DNA of 64,000 nucleotides from Candidatus Thiosymbion ectosymbiont of Catanema sp. Cochon2018 (GTDB lineage: Bacteria; Pseudomonadota; Gammaproteobacteria; Chromatiales; Chromatiaceae): positions 44,465 through 108,464 of the forward strand of contig WYCW01000003.1 in the NCBI GenBank assembly GCA_011392765.1, given 5' to 3'. The position numbers were made by a program, and so were the translations under genes. A model generated the notes under the pieces. The model had not been told where the DNA came from. It did not search any database and worked only from the letters and a program-made list of their open reading frames with translations. Below, piece by piece: positions 9,856-20,500 of the stretch (positions are counted from its first letter, which is position 1; the number at the start of each line of letters is the position of its first letter).

Positions 9856-11322
9856 TCAGGCCCCGGCCGCCTTGTCCGCCCGTAGCCAGGGCGCCTGCAG
9901 CTCCTGCCAGCAGGGGTTGTTGATGGTCATATCCATGTCCCGAGCGAAGATGGCAAAGCCGTCGTAGCCGTGATAGGGACCGGAATAATCCCAGGAGTGC
10001 ATCTGCCGAAAGGGGATGCCCATCTTCTGGAAGATGTACTTCTCCTTGATGCCGGAGCCGATCAGGTCGGGCCTGATCTTGTCGGCGAATACCTCGAACT
10101 CGTAGGCGGTGAGGTCGTCGTAGAGCAGGGTCGCGTTACCCATCTCCTTGATGGTGCGGTCGTAGTCGTCGTTATGGGCAAACTCGTAGCCCGTGCCCAC
10201 CACCTCCATCCCCAGGTCTTCATAGGCACCGACGACGTGCCGCGGACGCAGACCGCCCACATAGAGCATGACCTTTTTCCCTTCCAGGCGTGGCAGGTAC
10301 TTCTCGATGACCGCTTCATACTGGGACCGGTACTTGGCGATGACCTGCTCGGCGTTGACCCGGATGGTCTCGTCGAAGCAGGCGGCGATCCTGCGCAGGG
10401 ATTCGGCGATTTTGGTCGGACCGAAGAAGTTGTACTCGATCCAGGGAATGCCGTACTTCTCCTCCAGATGCCGACTGAGGTAGTTCATCGAGCGGTAGCA
10501 GTGGATCAGGTTGAGCTTGACCTTGGGGGTCAGCTCGATCTCGGACAGGCTGCCGTCGCCGGACCATTGGGCGACGACGCGCAGACCCATCTCTTCGAGC
10601 AGGATGCGCGAGGCCCAGGCGTCGCCGCCGATGTTGTAGTCGCCGATAATGGCCACATCGTAGGGCGTAGTCGCAAAGCTGTCGTCGCCGTCGCGGTTGC
10701 CGATGACCCAATCGCGGATCGCATCGTTGGCGATGTGATGGCCCAGGGACTGAGACACGCCGCGGAAGCCCTCGCAGCGCACCGGCACCACCGGCTTGCC
10801 GAGCTCCTTGGCCTTTTTCTTGGCCACCGCCTCGATGTCATCACCGATCAGGCCGATCGGGCACTCGGACTGGATGGTCACACCCTTGCTGAGCGGGAAC
10901 AGCTGCTCGATCTCGGTGACGATCTTGTCGAGCTTCTTGTCGCCGCCGAACACAATATCCTTCTCCTGGAAGTCCGAGGTGAAGTTCATGGTGCCGAAGG
11001 TGTTCACGCCGGTCATACCGACGTAGTAATTGCGCCGTCCGGCGCGGGAGTACTGACCACAGCCCACAGGCCCGTGGGAGATATGGATCATGTCCTTGAT
11101 CGGGCCCCAGACCACCCCCTTGGAGCCGGCATAGGCGCAACCGCGGACGGTCATGACGCCGGGCAGGGATTTGCGGTTGGAGGTGATACATTGCTTGGAT
11201 TGCTCGATGGATTGATCGTTGGCCGTCAGGTGCTTGGCGCGATCTTTCCTCGCCTTATCCGGGTAGACCTCCAGGACCTCCTGAATGAGGTCCTGGATCG
11301 GTTCGCGTGTCGATGCTGCCAT
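9856..11322 (-). CDS. nifD: Nitrogenase MoFe protein alpha chain
   Basis: A 488-residue NifD with GGAGAG upstream of the ATG. P-cluster ligands are in [16 protein letters not shown] and [11 protein letters not shown]. The FeMo-co ligands are Cys in [13 protein letters not shown] and His in [13 protein letters not shown]. The full length and all ligands indicate a functional Mo-nitrogenase subunit. It follows nifH by 537 bases, far more than usual, because a CACAGAG inverted repeat and an orphan element end lie between them. Confidence 0.97.
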   Translation of the reverse strand: MAASTREPIQDLIQEVLEVYPDKARKDRAKHLTANDQSIEQSKQCITSNRKSLPGVMTVRGCAYAGSKGVVWGPIKDMIHISHGPVGCGQYSRAGRRNYYVGMTGVNTFGTMNFTSDFQEKDIVFGGDKKLDKIVTEIEQLFPLSKGVTIQSECPIGLIGDDIEAVAKKKAKELGKPVVPVRCEGFRGVSQSLGHHIANDAIRDWVIGNRDGDDSFATTPYDVAIIGDYNIGGDAWASRILLEEMGLRVVAQWSGDGSLSEIELTPKVKLNLIHCYRSMNYLSRHLEEKYGIPWIEYNFFGPTKIAESLRRIAACFDETIRVNAEQVIAKYRSQYEAVIEKYLPRLEGKKVMLYVGGLRPRHVVGAYEDLGMEVVGTGYEFAHNDDYDRTIKEMGNATLLYDDLTAYEFEVFADKIRPDLIGSGIKEKYIFQKMGIPFRQMHSWDYSGPYHGYDGFAIFARDMDMTINNPCWQELQAPWLRADKAAGA

Positions 11323-11457
11323 AGAAGCTCTCCGGTTCGGGCGCCGCGGCCGCTCCGCCGTCGGTCACCCGGTTGTATGAATGGACCTGTCACCTAGCAC
11401 AGGTGGATGAAAAACAGGAAGCTATTTATGGTGCAATCCGAACTCGCCATGTTTTCA

Positions 11458-11819
11458 CCACAGAGAACACAGAGGACACAGAAGTTCAGCTCGATAACGC
11501 TGGATGCCATCGACGAGATACCGGACGTTGAAGTGGATCAATCATTCGGTGTCTTTCTGGGCCGAACGCCTATCGGTAAGCCATTGTGCGGTCGGGATTG
11601 GACTGATTTGGTCTGTGCTTTTCAACAACCCGGCATGGATGATCGGCGGATTCCAGCCGCCTCGCACCAAGCTGGCGATGTCCCGCTCTGGCGCAGCCGA
11701 TCATCTTTTCCGTCGATGGAACGCTTTCCACTCTCTGTGTCCTCTGTGTTCTCTGTGGTTCCATGATTCTTATCCACAGGGACTTATGACTCGTCGGTCT
11801 GAGGCGGAGCCTCGCTAGT
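11458..11819. repeat. CACAGAG inverted repeat and an orphan CTAG-type right end in the nifH-nifD gap
   Basis: Near-perfect complementary arms lie at 11458-11485 (CCACAGAGAACACAGAGGAC) and 11730-11760 (GTCCTCTGTGTTCTCTGTGG), with a ~245-base spacer showing no supported gene. At 11798-11819 is the dispersed CTAG-element right end (CTGAGGCGGAGCCTCGCTAG). The ORF at 11407-11766 simply reads through the arms. A related CACAGAG pair occurs at 52.9-53.1 kb. Confidence 0.7.
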
Positions 11820-11858
11820 AGGTTTCGGTCTTCCGCCACGCTGCATGCTTCTCATGCA

Positions 11859-12785
<927 letters not shown>

Positions 12786-12804
12786 TCACGTTCCCCTTTT
12801 TAGT

Positions 12805-12821
12805 TGCAAGCCCCGTGCCAA
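12805..12821 (-). promoter_or_regulatory. Sigma-54 (-24/-12) promoter of nifH
   Basis: The minus strand reads TTGGCACGGGGCTTGCA: the -24 GG and -12 GC are exactly 10 bases apart and match TGGCAC-N5-TTGCA. The predicted start is near 12794, giving a ~54-base leader to nifH. I did not find a TGT-N10-ACA NifA site upstream; the region is filled with repeats, so NifA sites may be degenerate or displaced. Confidence 0.88.
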
Positions 12822-12840
12822 TCGCCGAAACAGCGGTCAA

Positions 12841-13066
12841 CTGCTTCAGGGTAAGAGACTGTCCGAAAAAGGACCGTAGGCCGTAGGCTGGGTTGCGGCC
12901 AGGGACGGCCAAAACCCAGCAATACTGCTTCAGGGTAAGAGACTGTCTGAAAAAGGACCGTAGGCCGTAGGTTGAGTTGCGGCCAGGGACGGCCAAAACC
13001 CAGCAATACCCAAAGCCGGGTTTCGTTCCTCAATCCAGCCTACGGTCTTTTCTTAGACAGCCTCTC
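12841..13066. repeat. 84-base tandem duplication inside a GAGGCTGTC-ended element upstream of nifH
   Basis: Two units with an 84-base period (12841-12924 and 12925-13008) carry a GACTGTCCGAAAAAGGACCG segment and the dispersed GGGTT...GGCCAGGGACGGCC...AACCC segment. The block ends at TCTTAGACAGCCTCTC (to 13066), the complement of its GAGACTGTCCGAAAAAGG start (12855), so it resembles the element at 22929-23053. It lies just upstream of the nifH promoter, where activator sites would be expected. Confidence 0.7.
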
Positions 13067-13153
13067 ACGTGATCACACACGTGGGCGCGCTGTTATGGTG
13101 CGGGGCCGGGTCCCTGTCGTCGTACTTACGTGATCGCGCGCGTGGGCACGCTG
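13066..13153. repeat. Pair of CACGTGATC-type direct repeats upstream of nifH
   Basis: Two ~26-base copies (about 13066-13092 and 13128-13153) share ACGTGATC, CGTGGGC and CGCTG. They are spaced ~62 bases apart, 250-330 bases upstream of the nifH promoter. They could be protein-binding sites or simply a duplicated segment. A short hairpin GCCTGTCGGTAGACAGGC follows at about 13216. Confidence 0.4.
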
Positions 13154-13246
13154 CACTGCACCTGGTCAGTGCCTGGGCAGACCCCGATTCGGTTGGTACG
13201 TCGAACGCGGCGCTTGCCTGTCGGTAGACAGGCAACTCGACACGAC

Positions 13247-13310
13247 GCCAGGATTCCTTGAGGGACCCGAATCTTTACAAACAAGTCAAATTTGTGCGCG
13301 GCACAAAAAA
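13247..13310 (+). repeat. Orphan left end of the CTAG-type element
   Basis: The sequence GATTCCTTGAGGGACCCG, followed by ATCTTTACAAACAAGTCAAA and a TTTGTGC...GCACAAA palindrome, is the conserved left end seen at six complete elements. The CTAG is changed to CCAG and no right end follows. The ORF 13258-13452 is a read-through of this end. Confidence 0.65.
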
Positions 13311-13533
13311 ATCGAATCGAAGGCGCAGAGTGACCCGGACAGAGTATCTACGGGCTCAATGGCATCGATGTGGACCCGAGGTTTTTGTCGGGTTGTCTGT
13401 CTGCCCTGCCGCAGGCGTTGCCGGTTCACCGAACTCCGGGGGCCTGTTATGATTTGTGCCGTGTCGCAAGCCCGACCGGTAATTGCCGAATCCTCGCCGG
13501 TAGTGGCTCGGAGCAACACTGGAGAACCAGGCC

Positions 13534-14508
13534 ATGCAAGTATTGGTGGGCGATATCGGCGGTACCAAGACCGTCCTGGCGATTGCCGAGACGGATGCCG
13601 ACGGTATCCGTCTGATCGGTGATCGGCGCTATGCAAGCCGTGATTTCGCCTCCCTGGAGGCGGTCGTCGCCCGCTTTTTCGCGGAGACGGGCAGGACTTG
13701 CGAGCGCGCGGCCTTTGCCGTGGCCGGACCGGTACAGGACGACCGCAGCGAGATCACCAATCTCCCCTGGGCCCCGAGTGCCCGTGACCTCGAACAGGCC
13801 CTGGGCCTGCGCACGGTACGCCTGCTCAATGATCTCGAGGCCGTGGCCTGGGGGATCGCCGCCCTGGCCCCCGCCGATTTCGAGGTGCTCCACCCAGGGG
13901 AGCCGAATCCGGCGGGCAACGCCTGTGTGGTGGCAGCCGGGACCGGACTGGGGGAGGCGGGCCTGTATTGGGACGGGACGGCCCACCGGCCATTCGCGAC
14001 CGAAGGAAGCCACGCGGATTTCGCCCCCCGCGACGATCGGGAGATGGCGCTGTTACGTTGGTTCCGGGGGCGTTACGGATATGTGAACTGGGATCGCGTG
14101 GTCTCCGGCATGGGCATCGCGGATAGCTACGACTTTTTGCTCGAACGGCGTGGCGCCGGCGGTTCGGACCCTTTGCGGGAGGCAGCGGTTGAAGATAAAG
14201 CGGCGGCCATCGCGACCGCAGCTGCGGATGGGTCCTGTCCCGTCTGCGTCGAGACTATGCAGCTTTTCATGGAGCTCTATGGGCGCGAGGCGGGTAACCT
14301 GGCCCTCAAGCATATGGCCGTCGGCGGCGTCTATCTGGGCGGCGGCATTGCCCCGAAGAACCTCGATCTGCTGCGCCGGGGCCCTTTTCTGGAAGCATTT
14401 TTCGACAAGGGCCTCATGACTGCATTGATGCGGCGCATGCCGGTCAAGGTCATCCTCGAACAGCGCGCAGCACTGTTCGGCGCGGCACGTTTCATGGCCG
14501 CCGCCTGA
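13534..14508 (+). CDS. glk: Glucokinase (Glk, hexokinase/ASKHA superfamily)
   Basis: A 324-residue protein phosphorylating glucose with ATP. GDIGGTKTVLAI is the phosphate-1 motif, FAVAGPV and LLNDLEAVAWG carry substrate-binding residues with the catalytic Asp, and VVAAGTGLGEAGL is phosphate-2. The EGSHADFAPR segment is diagnostic for bacterial Glk. The start follows GGAG by eight bases. It is divergent from nifH and stands alone; repeats fill both flanks. Confidence 0.92.
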   Translation: MQVLVGDIGGTKTVLAIAETDADGIRLIGDRRYASRDFASLEAVVARFFAETGRTCERAAFAVAGPVQDDRSEITNLPWAPSARDLEQALGLRTVRLLNDLEAVAWGIAALAPADFEVLHPGEPNPAGNACVVAAGTGLGEAGLYWDGTAHRPFATEGSHADFAPRDDREMALLRWFRGRYGYVNWDRVVSGMGIADSYDFLLERRGAGGSDPLREAAVEDKAAAIATAAADGSCPVCVETMQLFMELYGREAGNLALKHMAVGGVYLGGGIAPKNLDLLRRGPFLEAFFDKGLMTALMRRMPVKVILEQRAALFGAARFMAAA

Positions 14509-14540
14509 GGCCCGTAGCATCTGTGGGTGGTGGGGGAACC

Positions 14541-14636
14541 CCACATCTGTCCACTGAGTCCATGTTGTCCATAGTGGTTGCCTCGAAGCTCGCGGTTCCC
14601 ACCATGGACCACATGGACTGAGTGGACAACATGGAG
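14541..14636. repeat. TGGAC 9-mer hairpin element downstream of glk
   Basis: A short copy: GTCCACTGA, GTCCATGTT and GTCCATAGT units on one side and ATGGACCAC, ATGGACTGA, GTGGACAAC units on the other, separated by a GCTCGCGG centre. It lies 30 bases past the glk stop and could act as a transcript-end hairpin. Confidence 0.8.
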
Positions 14637-14669
14637 GTAGTGTTCTAATTTTGTTGCTCAAGGATTTCA

Positions 14670-14768
14670 GGGCACTTTGAAAAATACGATTTCCGTCAAG
14701 GGCATGCATGAATACTCAATGGCTTAGAGTCGCTTAAGTGGTGAAAACGCCTATTTTTCAAGGTGCCC
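14670..14768. mobile_element. 99-bp MITE-like element, intact copy (GGGCACTTTGAAAAATA ends)
   Basis: Terminal inverted repeats GGGCACTTTGAAAAATA and the complement of TATTTTTCAAGGTGCCC bound 99 bases with no coding capacity. The same sequence, inverted and interrupted, is at 22912-23137, which shows this copy to be the uninterrupted form. Confidence 0.8.
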
Positions 14769-14799
14769 TTCAAACGGCGACGCCGAACTCATAACGATT

Positions 14800-15291
14800 T
14801 CCGAATACATACAGCCAACACCTTACCCGTGGCCCGACCAATAGCATGCCACAGCCATCTTTAGATTAGCTTTACTCCCGACATAACTCCACATCTCATC
14901 CATTTCAACGGTGGTGTCTTGCTCGCTAACATCATGATAATTCTCTACTTTTAGAATATCTACCACAATCTGCTCAGGCGTGTGGGTCACTAAAAAATCA
15001 TGATTCACGGCGTGCAGGTCGGGTTCTTTTTTTTAATTCATTGATAACTGTCACAGGACTGATGCCCAGTACCCGCGCGGTAGCACGAATGCCGCTGCCA
15101 TTCAGTGCCATTTCAATGATTTGTTGTTTCGTTTCCGGTAACCGCCCTTTCTCGGAATAATCCTGGATAAACGTTTTGCCCTCACAGGCCTGTTCTTTGC
15201 AAATAAAACGCTGTTTGCCATTGCTGGTGTTGCCATGTTTAGTAACATTAACACCATTGCAGACGGGGCATTTTACGGGTAGTAATACCAT
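14800..15291 (-). pseudogene. IS1-family transposase (InsA-InsB'), truncated and frameshifted
   Basis: InsA (15291-14998) has the zinc-finger CPVCNGVNVTKHGNTSNGKQ and the HTH segment ATARVLGISPVTVINELKK. It ends over a run of eight A residues, the classic -1 slippage site. The -1 frame continues as EPDLHAVNHDFLVTHTPEQ and DEMWSYVGSKAN. A further indel then breaks it; WLWHAIGRATGKVL follows in a third frame before TGA. The catalytic C-terminal half is missing. The region 14.8-15.5 kb is AT-rich against its surroundings; 15292-15580 holds no other recognised feature. Confidence 0.85.
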
Positions 15292-15587
15292 AAGAGTTTC
15301 CTCGGTAAAATTTTGTTCGGTTAATAGCTTAAAGCTCAGGTAATTATATCAAGTGATTTATAATAAGCAACAAAGTAATAACACTACCAACCTCTATCAG
15401 ATCTAAAACCAAGGATTAAGAATCCCTCATAATACCCGAAAATATAATATGGTTTTTAAACGGGTACGATGAGAAGATCTAACCACCTGCATCAGTCTCC
15501 CACTTTTCCAGGGGGAGATCAAGTTCTCAATACAGATGCTCTCAACTATCGATAACACCGGGCGGACAGGATCTTCACGGAAAAATT

Positions 15588-15698
15588 AGCCGCAAATCAA
15601 CGCAAATGGACGCAAATAAATGCAATGAGATGAAGAATCGTCGAGGATGGCGAGTCGATTGCGACCGGTTTGCGTTCATTCGCGTTCATTTGCGGCAA
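15588..15698. repeat. GCCGCAAAT...ATTTGCGGC inverted repeat abutting tamA
   Basis: Arms GCCGCAAATCAACGCAAATG and GCGTTCATTTGCGGC frame a ~45-base centre. The right arm ends two bases before the tamA ATG, so the repeat supplies the tamA leader. The arm sequence recurs at about 26.43, 34.20 and 35.60 kb. Confidence 0.75.
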
Positions 15699-15699
15699 A

Positions 15700-17547
15700 A
15701 TGACTGAACCGCGCCTTCGGCCTTGGTCTTGCCGTCCCGCTCTGCGTCCGGCCCTGCGACTCCTGCTCGCACTCTTGGTTCTCACCCTGACCCAGGGGGT
15801 GCCCGCGCTCGAGATCGAAGTGAAGGTCCGGGGGCTGAAAGATGATAAGCACGAGAAAAATGTGCTCGCGCTACTCGGGATCTACCAGGAACGCGAGGAC
15901 AAGGAGCTTTCGATACCGCGGCTCGAGGCCCTGCACCGGCGTGCCCCCGATCAGATCCGCAAGGCATTGGCACCCTTCGGTCTCTACCGGGTGCAGGTGG
16001 AAGCTACCCTGACCAGGCCGAAATCCGAGGATGGGACCTGGCTGGCCAAGTACAAGGTGGTTCCGGGCGAGCCTGTCAAGGTGGGGTCCATCGACTACCG
16101 TATCACGGGTCCAGGCAAAGACGATCCGGCTTTCCCCAAAGAGTTTTGCAAGGAACCCGAGAAGGAATCAGGGAAGGAACCGGGGTCAGAGTCAGAGCTT
16201 TGTATGAAACCGGGGGATGTACTGCTGCATCCGGAGTACGACAAGGCCAAGAAAAATATCCTCTATCTTGCTACCCAACACGGCTATCTGGATTATGAGT
16301 TGATTCGTAGCCGGGTGCTGATCGATCCGGATGCCTATGAGGCCAAAATCGAGTTCCACCTCGACACCGGTCCCCGTTATTATCTGGGGAAGGTGAGCTT
16401 CACCCAGGATTTACTCGACGACCGTTATCTCGGGAAGTTCGTCGGCTTCGAGCCCGGTGATCCCTACGATCCGGAAGCACTACTGACCCTGCAGGGTAAA
16501 CTGATCGGGATGGAGTATTACAAGAAGGTGGAGATCGTCCCGCACAAGGACCAGGCAGGGGCGAAGCGCGCCATCCCCATCGAGGTCATCGCTACCCCCA
16601 ACAAGGCCAATAAATACCGCTTCGGGTTGGGTTACGCCACCGACGTCGGTCCCCGCGTGACCCTGGAGTGGCGCCGCCGTTATCTGACCCGACGGGGCCA
16701 CACGTTCAAGCTGGAAACCAGTATTTCCGAGCCCTTTCAGGCGGTGAAGGGTGATTACCGGATCCCCATCGGTAATCCTTTGCGCGACTACATCACCATT
16801 CGTCCCGACCTGCGCGTCTTCGACATCGCAAGCCGGAAGGGAAACATCCAGACCCTGCAGGTCGCCCACTCGGTGGTGACTCCGAGCGGCTGGCGACGTA
16901 CCGCGGGCATCGACTACCGGCGGGAGCAATTCGAGATCAGCGCAGACGATAAAGAGCTGGTAAACGAGCTGGTGCCCAACATCAGCTGGTCCAAGACGGC
17001 CACCGATGACCCCGTTTACACCACCAACGGCTACAAGATCAAATTCGCCCTCCTCGGCACCCTGAAGGGACTGATATCCCCCACCTCCTATCTGGGCGGG
17101 AGCGCGCGCCTCAAGTGGATCAAGAGCTTCCTCGACGATTACCGCCTCATCGCCCGCTCGAACCTGGGCGTGACCTGGGCGAACAGCGTCTTCGACCTGC
17201 CCGCCAGCCGCCGCTACTTTGCCGGCGGTGACAACAGCATCCGCGGTTGGGCCTGGGATGTCCTGGGTCCCAACAACCCCGTCACCAACGAAACCGTCGG
17301 CGGGCGCTATCTGGCGGTAGGGAGCCTGGAGCTCGAGCGCCGTATCAGGGGTGACTGGAGCGGGGCGATTTTTACGGACTTCGGCAATGCCTTCGATCCG
17401 GATTTTACCCGCGAGGTCGAGGCCAGTGCCGGCCTCGGGGTGCGCTGGCGCTCGCCCATCGGACAGATTCGCCTGGATGTCGGCGTTGCGCTTACCAGGG
17501 AAGACCGCCCGGCCCGCCTCCATATCGTGATCGGTCCGGACCTGTGA
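15700..17547 (+). CDS. tamA: TamA, Omp85-family outer-membrane translocation subunit
   Basis: A 615-residue protein starting at MTEPRLRPW. The track start lies in the upstream repeat. A signal peptide (LLLALLVLTLTQGVPALE) is followed by three POTRA-like domains (~residues 40-290; the second carries a Glu/Lys-rich insertion KEPEKESGKEPGS). The C-terminal 16-stranded barrel contains the Omp85 lid motif region RRYFAGGDNSIRGW and ends ARLHIVIGPDL. With TamB it moves proteins or lipids to the outer membrane. The stop overlaps the tamB GTG by four bases, so the two are translationally coupled. Confidence 0.92.
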   Translation: MTEPRLRPWSCRPALRPALRLLLALLVLTLTQGVPALEIEVKVRGLKDDKHEKNVLALLGIYQEREDKELSIPRLEALHRRAPDQIRKALAPFGLYRVQVEATLTRPKSEDGTWLAKYKVVPGEPVKVGSIDYRITGPGKDDPAFPKEFCKEPEKESGKEPGSESELCMKPGDVLLHPEYDKAKKNILYLATQHGYLDYELIRSRVLIDPDAYEAKIEFHLDTGPRYYLGKVSFTQDLLDDRYLGKFVGFEPGDPYDPEALLTLQGKLIGMEYYKKVEIVPHKDQAGAKRAIPIEVIATPNKANKYRFGLGYATDVGPRVTLEWRRRYLTRRGHTFKLETSISEPFQAVKGDYRIPIGNPLRDYITIRPDLRVFDIASRKGNIQTLQVAHSVVTPSGWRRTAGIDYRREQFEISADDKELVNELVPNISWSKTATDDPVYTTNGYKIKFALLGTLKGLISPTSYLGGSARLKWIKSFLDDYRLIARSNLGVTWANSVFDLPASRRYFAGGDNSIRGWAWDVLGPNNPVTNETVGGRYLAVGSLELERRIRGDWSGAIFTDFGNAFDPDFTREVEASAGLGVRWRSPIGQIRLDVGVALTREDRPARLHIVIGPDL

Positions 17548-20500
17548 ATGAGACGACCCGGGATACTACTGCTGCGCGGGAATCCGACCCGCCGGAGGCA
17601 CAGCCCCCCGTCGCGGCGCAGTCCGGTCGCCGTTCCTGGTTGCGGCGGGTCTTGGTCCTGCTCAGTGTCCCGTTGCTGGTCGTCCTGGTCCTCCTGCTGG
17701 TGGTACTTTGGGTGCTGGGCACCGAGAGCGGGTTACGGTTCTCCCTCTCCGTGACGGAGAAGCTGACGCCGGGCCTGCTCCGAGTCGAGCGGTTCGATGG
17801 CCACATCCTGGGGGATCTGCACCTCGAGGGCCTGAACATCCGGCCCCCTGGAGTGGAGCTGAAATTCAGCGACCTGGATCTGCGCTGGCGTCCCCTGGAA
17901 ACCCTGACCACCGGAACCCTGCGGATCTCCGAGCTCAGCACGCGCGCGCTGGACATTGCCATTGCCCCTTCCGAGGACAAGGAAACGGCATCCGGTCCCG
18001 TCAAGCTTCCGGAGATTTTTCTGCCTCTGGGGCTCAATCTGGAGCTGGAGCAGGCACGAGTCGGGCAGTTGAGCATCGGCACGCTGCATGAGGATTCCCG
18101 CTTTCGTATCGACCGGATTGCACTGGCCGCAAGCTGGTGGGGCAGTCGGGTCACCCTGCGGGAGCTTGCTGCCACCCTCCCGGAGCCGCGGTTGACGGCC
18201 AATGCTCAAGGTGAGGTAGCGCTGACCGGCGACTATCCGCTGGACCTCGAGCTGACCTGGGCCCTGTCCCGAGAACCGGCATTGGAGCTGAACGGCCAGG
18301 CGACGATCGGCGGCGATTTCAAGGCACTGCACCTGGAAAACGACCTCGGGGGTTCAGTGCGGGCCCAGCTCCGAGCCTCGGTGCGGGAGGTCCTGGAACA
18401 CCTCCGGTGGGAGGGCGAGCTCGAAGTCCTGGAGGTCGACTTGCCCGCGATCCACGCCGACCTGCCGGTGCTGGATCTGAATGGGGAGCTGACCACCAGT
18501 GGCGACCTGGATGAGGCCCGGATCCAAGGCAACCTGGTCGGCGCGGCCCCGGATCTACCCGACTTCGGACGGCTCCGGGCCATGCTGGACGTCCGTTGGC
18601 GAGATCGGGTTCTCGAGATCGCGGACCTCAAGCTGACCGAAAACAAGTCAGGCGCCCGGCTTGTCGCCGGCGGGGAGCTGGACCTCTCGGACCCTGGAGG
18701 CAAGGTCGATCTGGAGGCCACCTGGGATAAGCTACGCTGGCCCCTGGCCGGAAAAGAGTCCATTGCCGCGGCCGAGCAGGGCAAGCTCCGGGTCCGGGGG
18801 ACCCTCGATGAGTTCAGCTACCGGATCTCCTCCGAGGTTCGGGGCCGGGACTTCCCCGCGGCAAAGCTGCGGCTGACGGGGGAGGGGAACCAGGAAACCA
18901 CGCAGATCGAGAACTTAAGGATCGACACCCTGGACGGGAAGCTCGAGGCCGAGGGCCAGATTGCCTGGTCGCCGAAGCCGAGCTGGGCATTGACCCTGGT
19001 CGCGGACGGGGTCGATCCCGGTATCCGGTGGCCACAATTACCCGCCCGGATCGGGTTCGCGTTGACCAGCAAGGGCAATCCGGATGCCTTCGAGTATGAC
19101 CTAGAGGCCGGGGTAAAAAGCGAGACCCTGCCCGCGGCGACCCTCGCGCTGAGGGGCCAAGGCAATCTCGAGGGCACCCGGATCGAAGACCTGCGCTTGG
19201 ACACCTTGGGCGGATGGCTTCAGGGCATGGCGGATGTGACCTGGGCTCCGGCCGTGACCTGGGACGCGGAGCTCAGGGTCGCGGATATGGATCCCGGTAA
19301 ACAATGGCCCGAGTGGGGCGGTGTCTTGGATGGACGCATCCTCAGCGCAGGCGGGCTCAAGGACGGGAGTCCCGACCTCGGCGCCCAGCTAGTCTCCCTC
19401 ACAGGGGAACTGCGGGGCTATCCGGTGGACGCCGCGGCCAGGGTACGGATGCAGGGTACCGAGCTTACGATCGAGGAGCTGCGCGTCGCGTCGGGTCCCA
19501 GCAACCTGCAGGCCGCCGGCACGGTCGGCGAGCGGCTGGATCTGGCGCTGAGCGTCCGTTCGCCGGATCTCAAGAGCCTGCTCCCCGGCGCCGAGGGCAA
19601 CATCCAGGCGAACGGGGCCGTGACCGGCACTCTCGAGGCCCCGGCGGTAAGACTCGATCTGGTCGCCGCCGGTATCGCCATGGCCGGACAGCGTATCCAA
19701 AACCTGAGTGGTACCGCCCAGGTCGATCTCGCGCCGAATGGTCCGCTGAAGATCGACCTCACCGGCCAGGACCTGGTCGCCGGTGGGCTGGCATTCGACC
19801 GCCTGCGCATCCGGGGCAGCGGCGACATGGGCGCGCACCGCCTCTCCGCGCAGGTCGCCGGCGAGCCCTTGGCGCTGGACCTCGAGCTCGCAGGCGGCCT
19901 CAAAAGGGATAACGCCTACACAGGCCGGTTGGAAGAATTGGCGCTGCGGACCCGGGAATTCGGCAACTGGCAGCTCCGGAAGACTGCTCCAGTCTCTCTG
20001 GCCGGGACGCGGATCGGCGTGGGTCCGATCTGTATCCGCGAAAAAACTGGTGAAAAAGCCGGGTCGGGGGGCTGCGCACGCTTTGAGCAGCGGGAAAAAG
20101 GGACCTGGAATGCGGCACTCGATCTGGATCGCCTGGCCTTCGATCTGTTCAAAGGATTCATTCCGAAAGATTTCGTCTTAACGGGTGCGGCCAGGGCCAA
20201 GGCCGACTTCAAGGCGGCGGGCGGAGTACTCACCGGAAACGCCAGGGTGCGGATACCCGAGGGTGTGATCTCGATGGGGGGGGGTGAGGCGCTGCTGAAC
20301 TTCACGTCTGCGAACCTCGCCGTCGATGCGGGTGGGAAGGGCCTGCGGGCCAAGCTCGCGGTCCCCCTGACGGGACTGGGTAACCTATCCGCCGCGGTCT
20401 CCCTACCCGGTTGGAGCCTCGCGGAACCGGCGCGTCCGCAGCAACCCCTGCGGGGGGACGTGCAGGCGCGAATCGAAGATTTCGGCATCGTCTCGCGCCT

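Noticed and set aside
11407-11766. 119-aa ORF in the nifH-nifD gap
   Set aside because: It runs through both CACAGAG repeat arms; composition is not protein-like.
13258-13452. 64-aa ORF after the CTAG-type left end
   Set aside because: It starts inside a dispersed repeat and has no conserved sequence.
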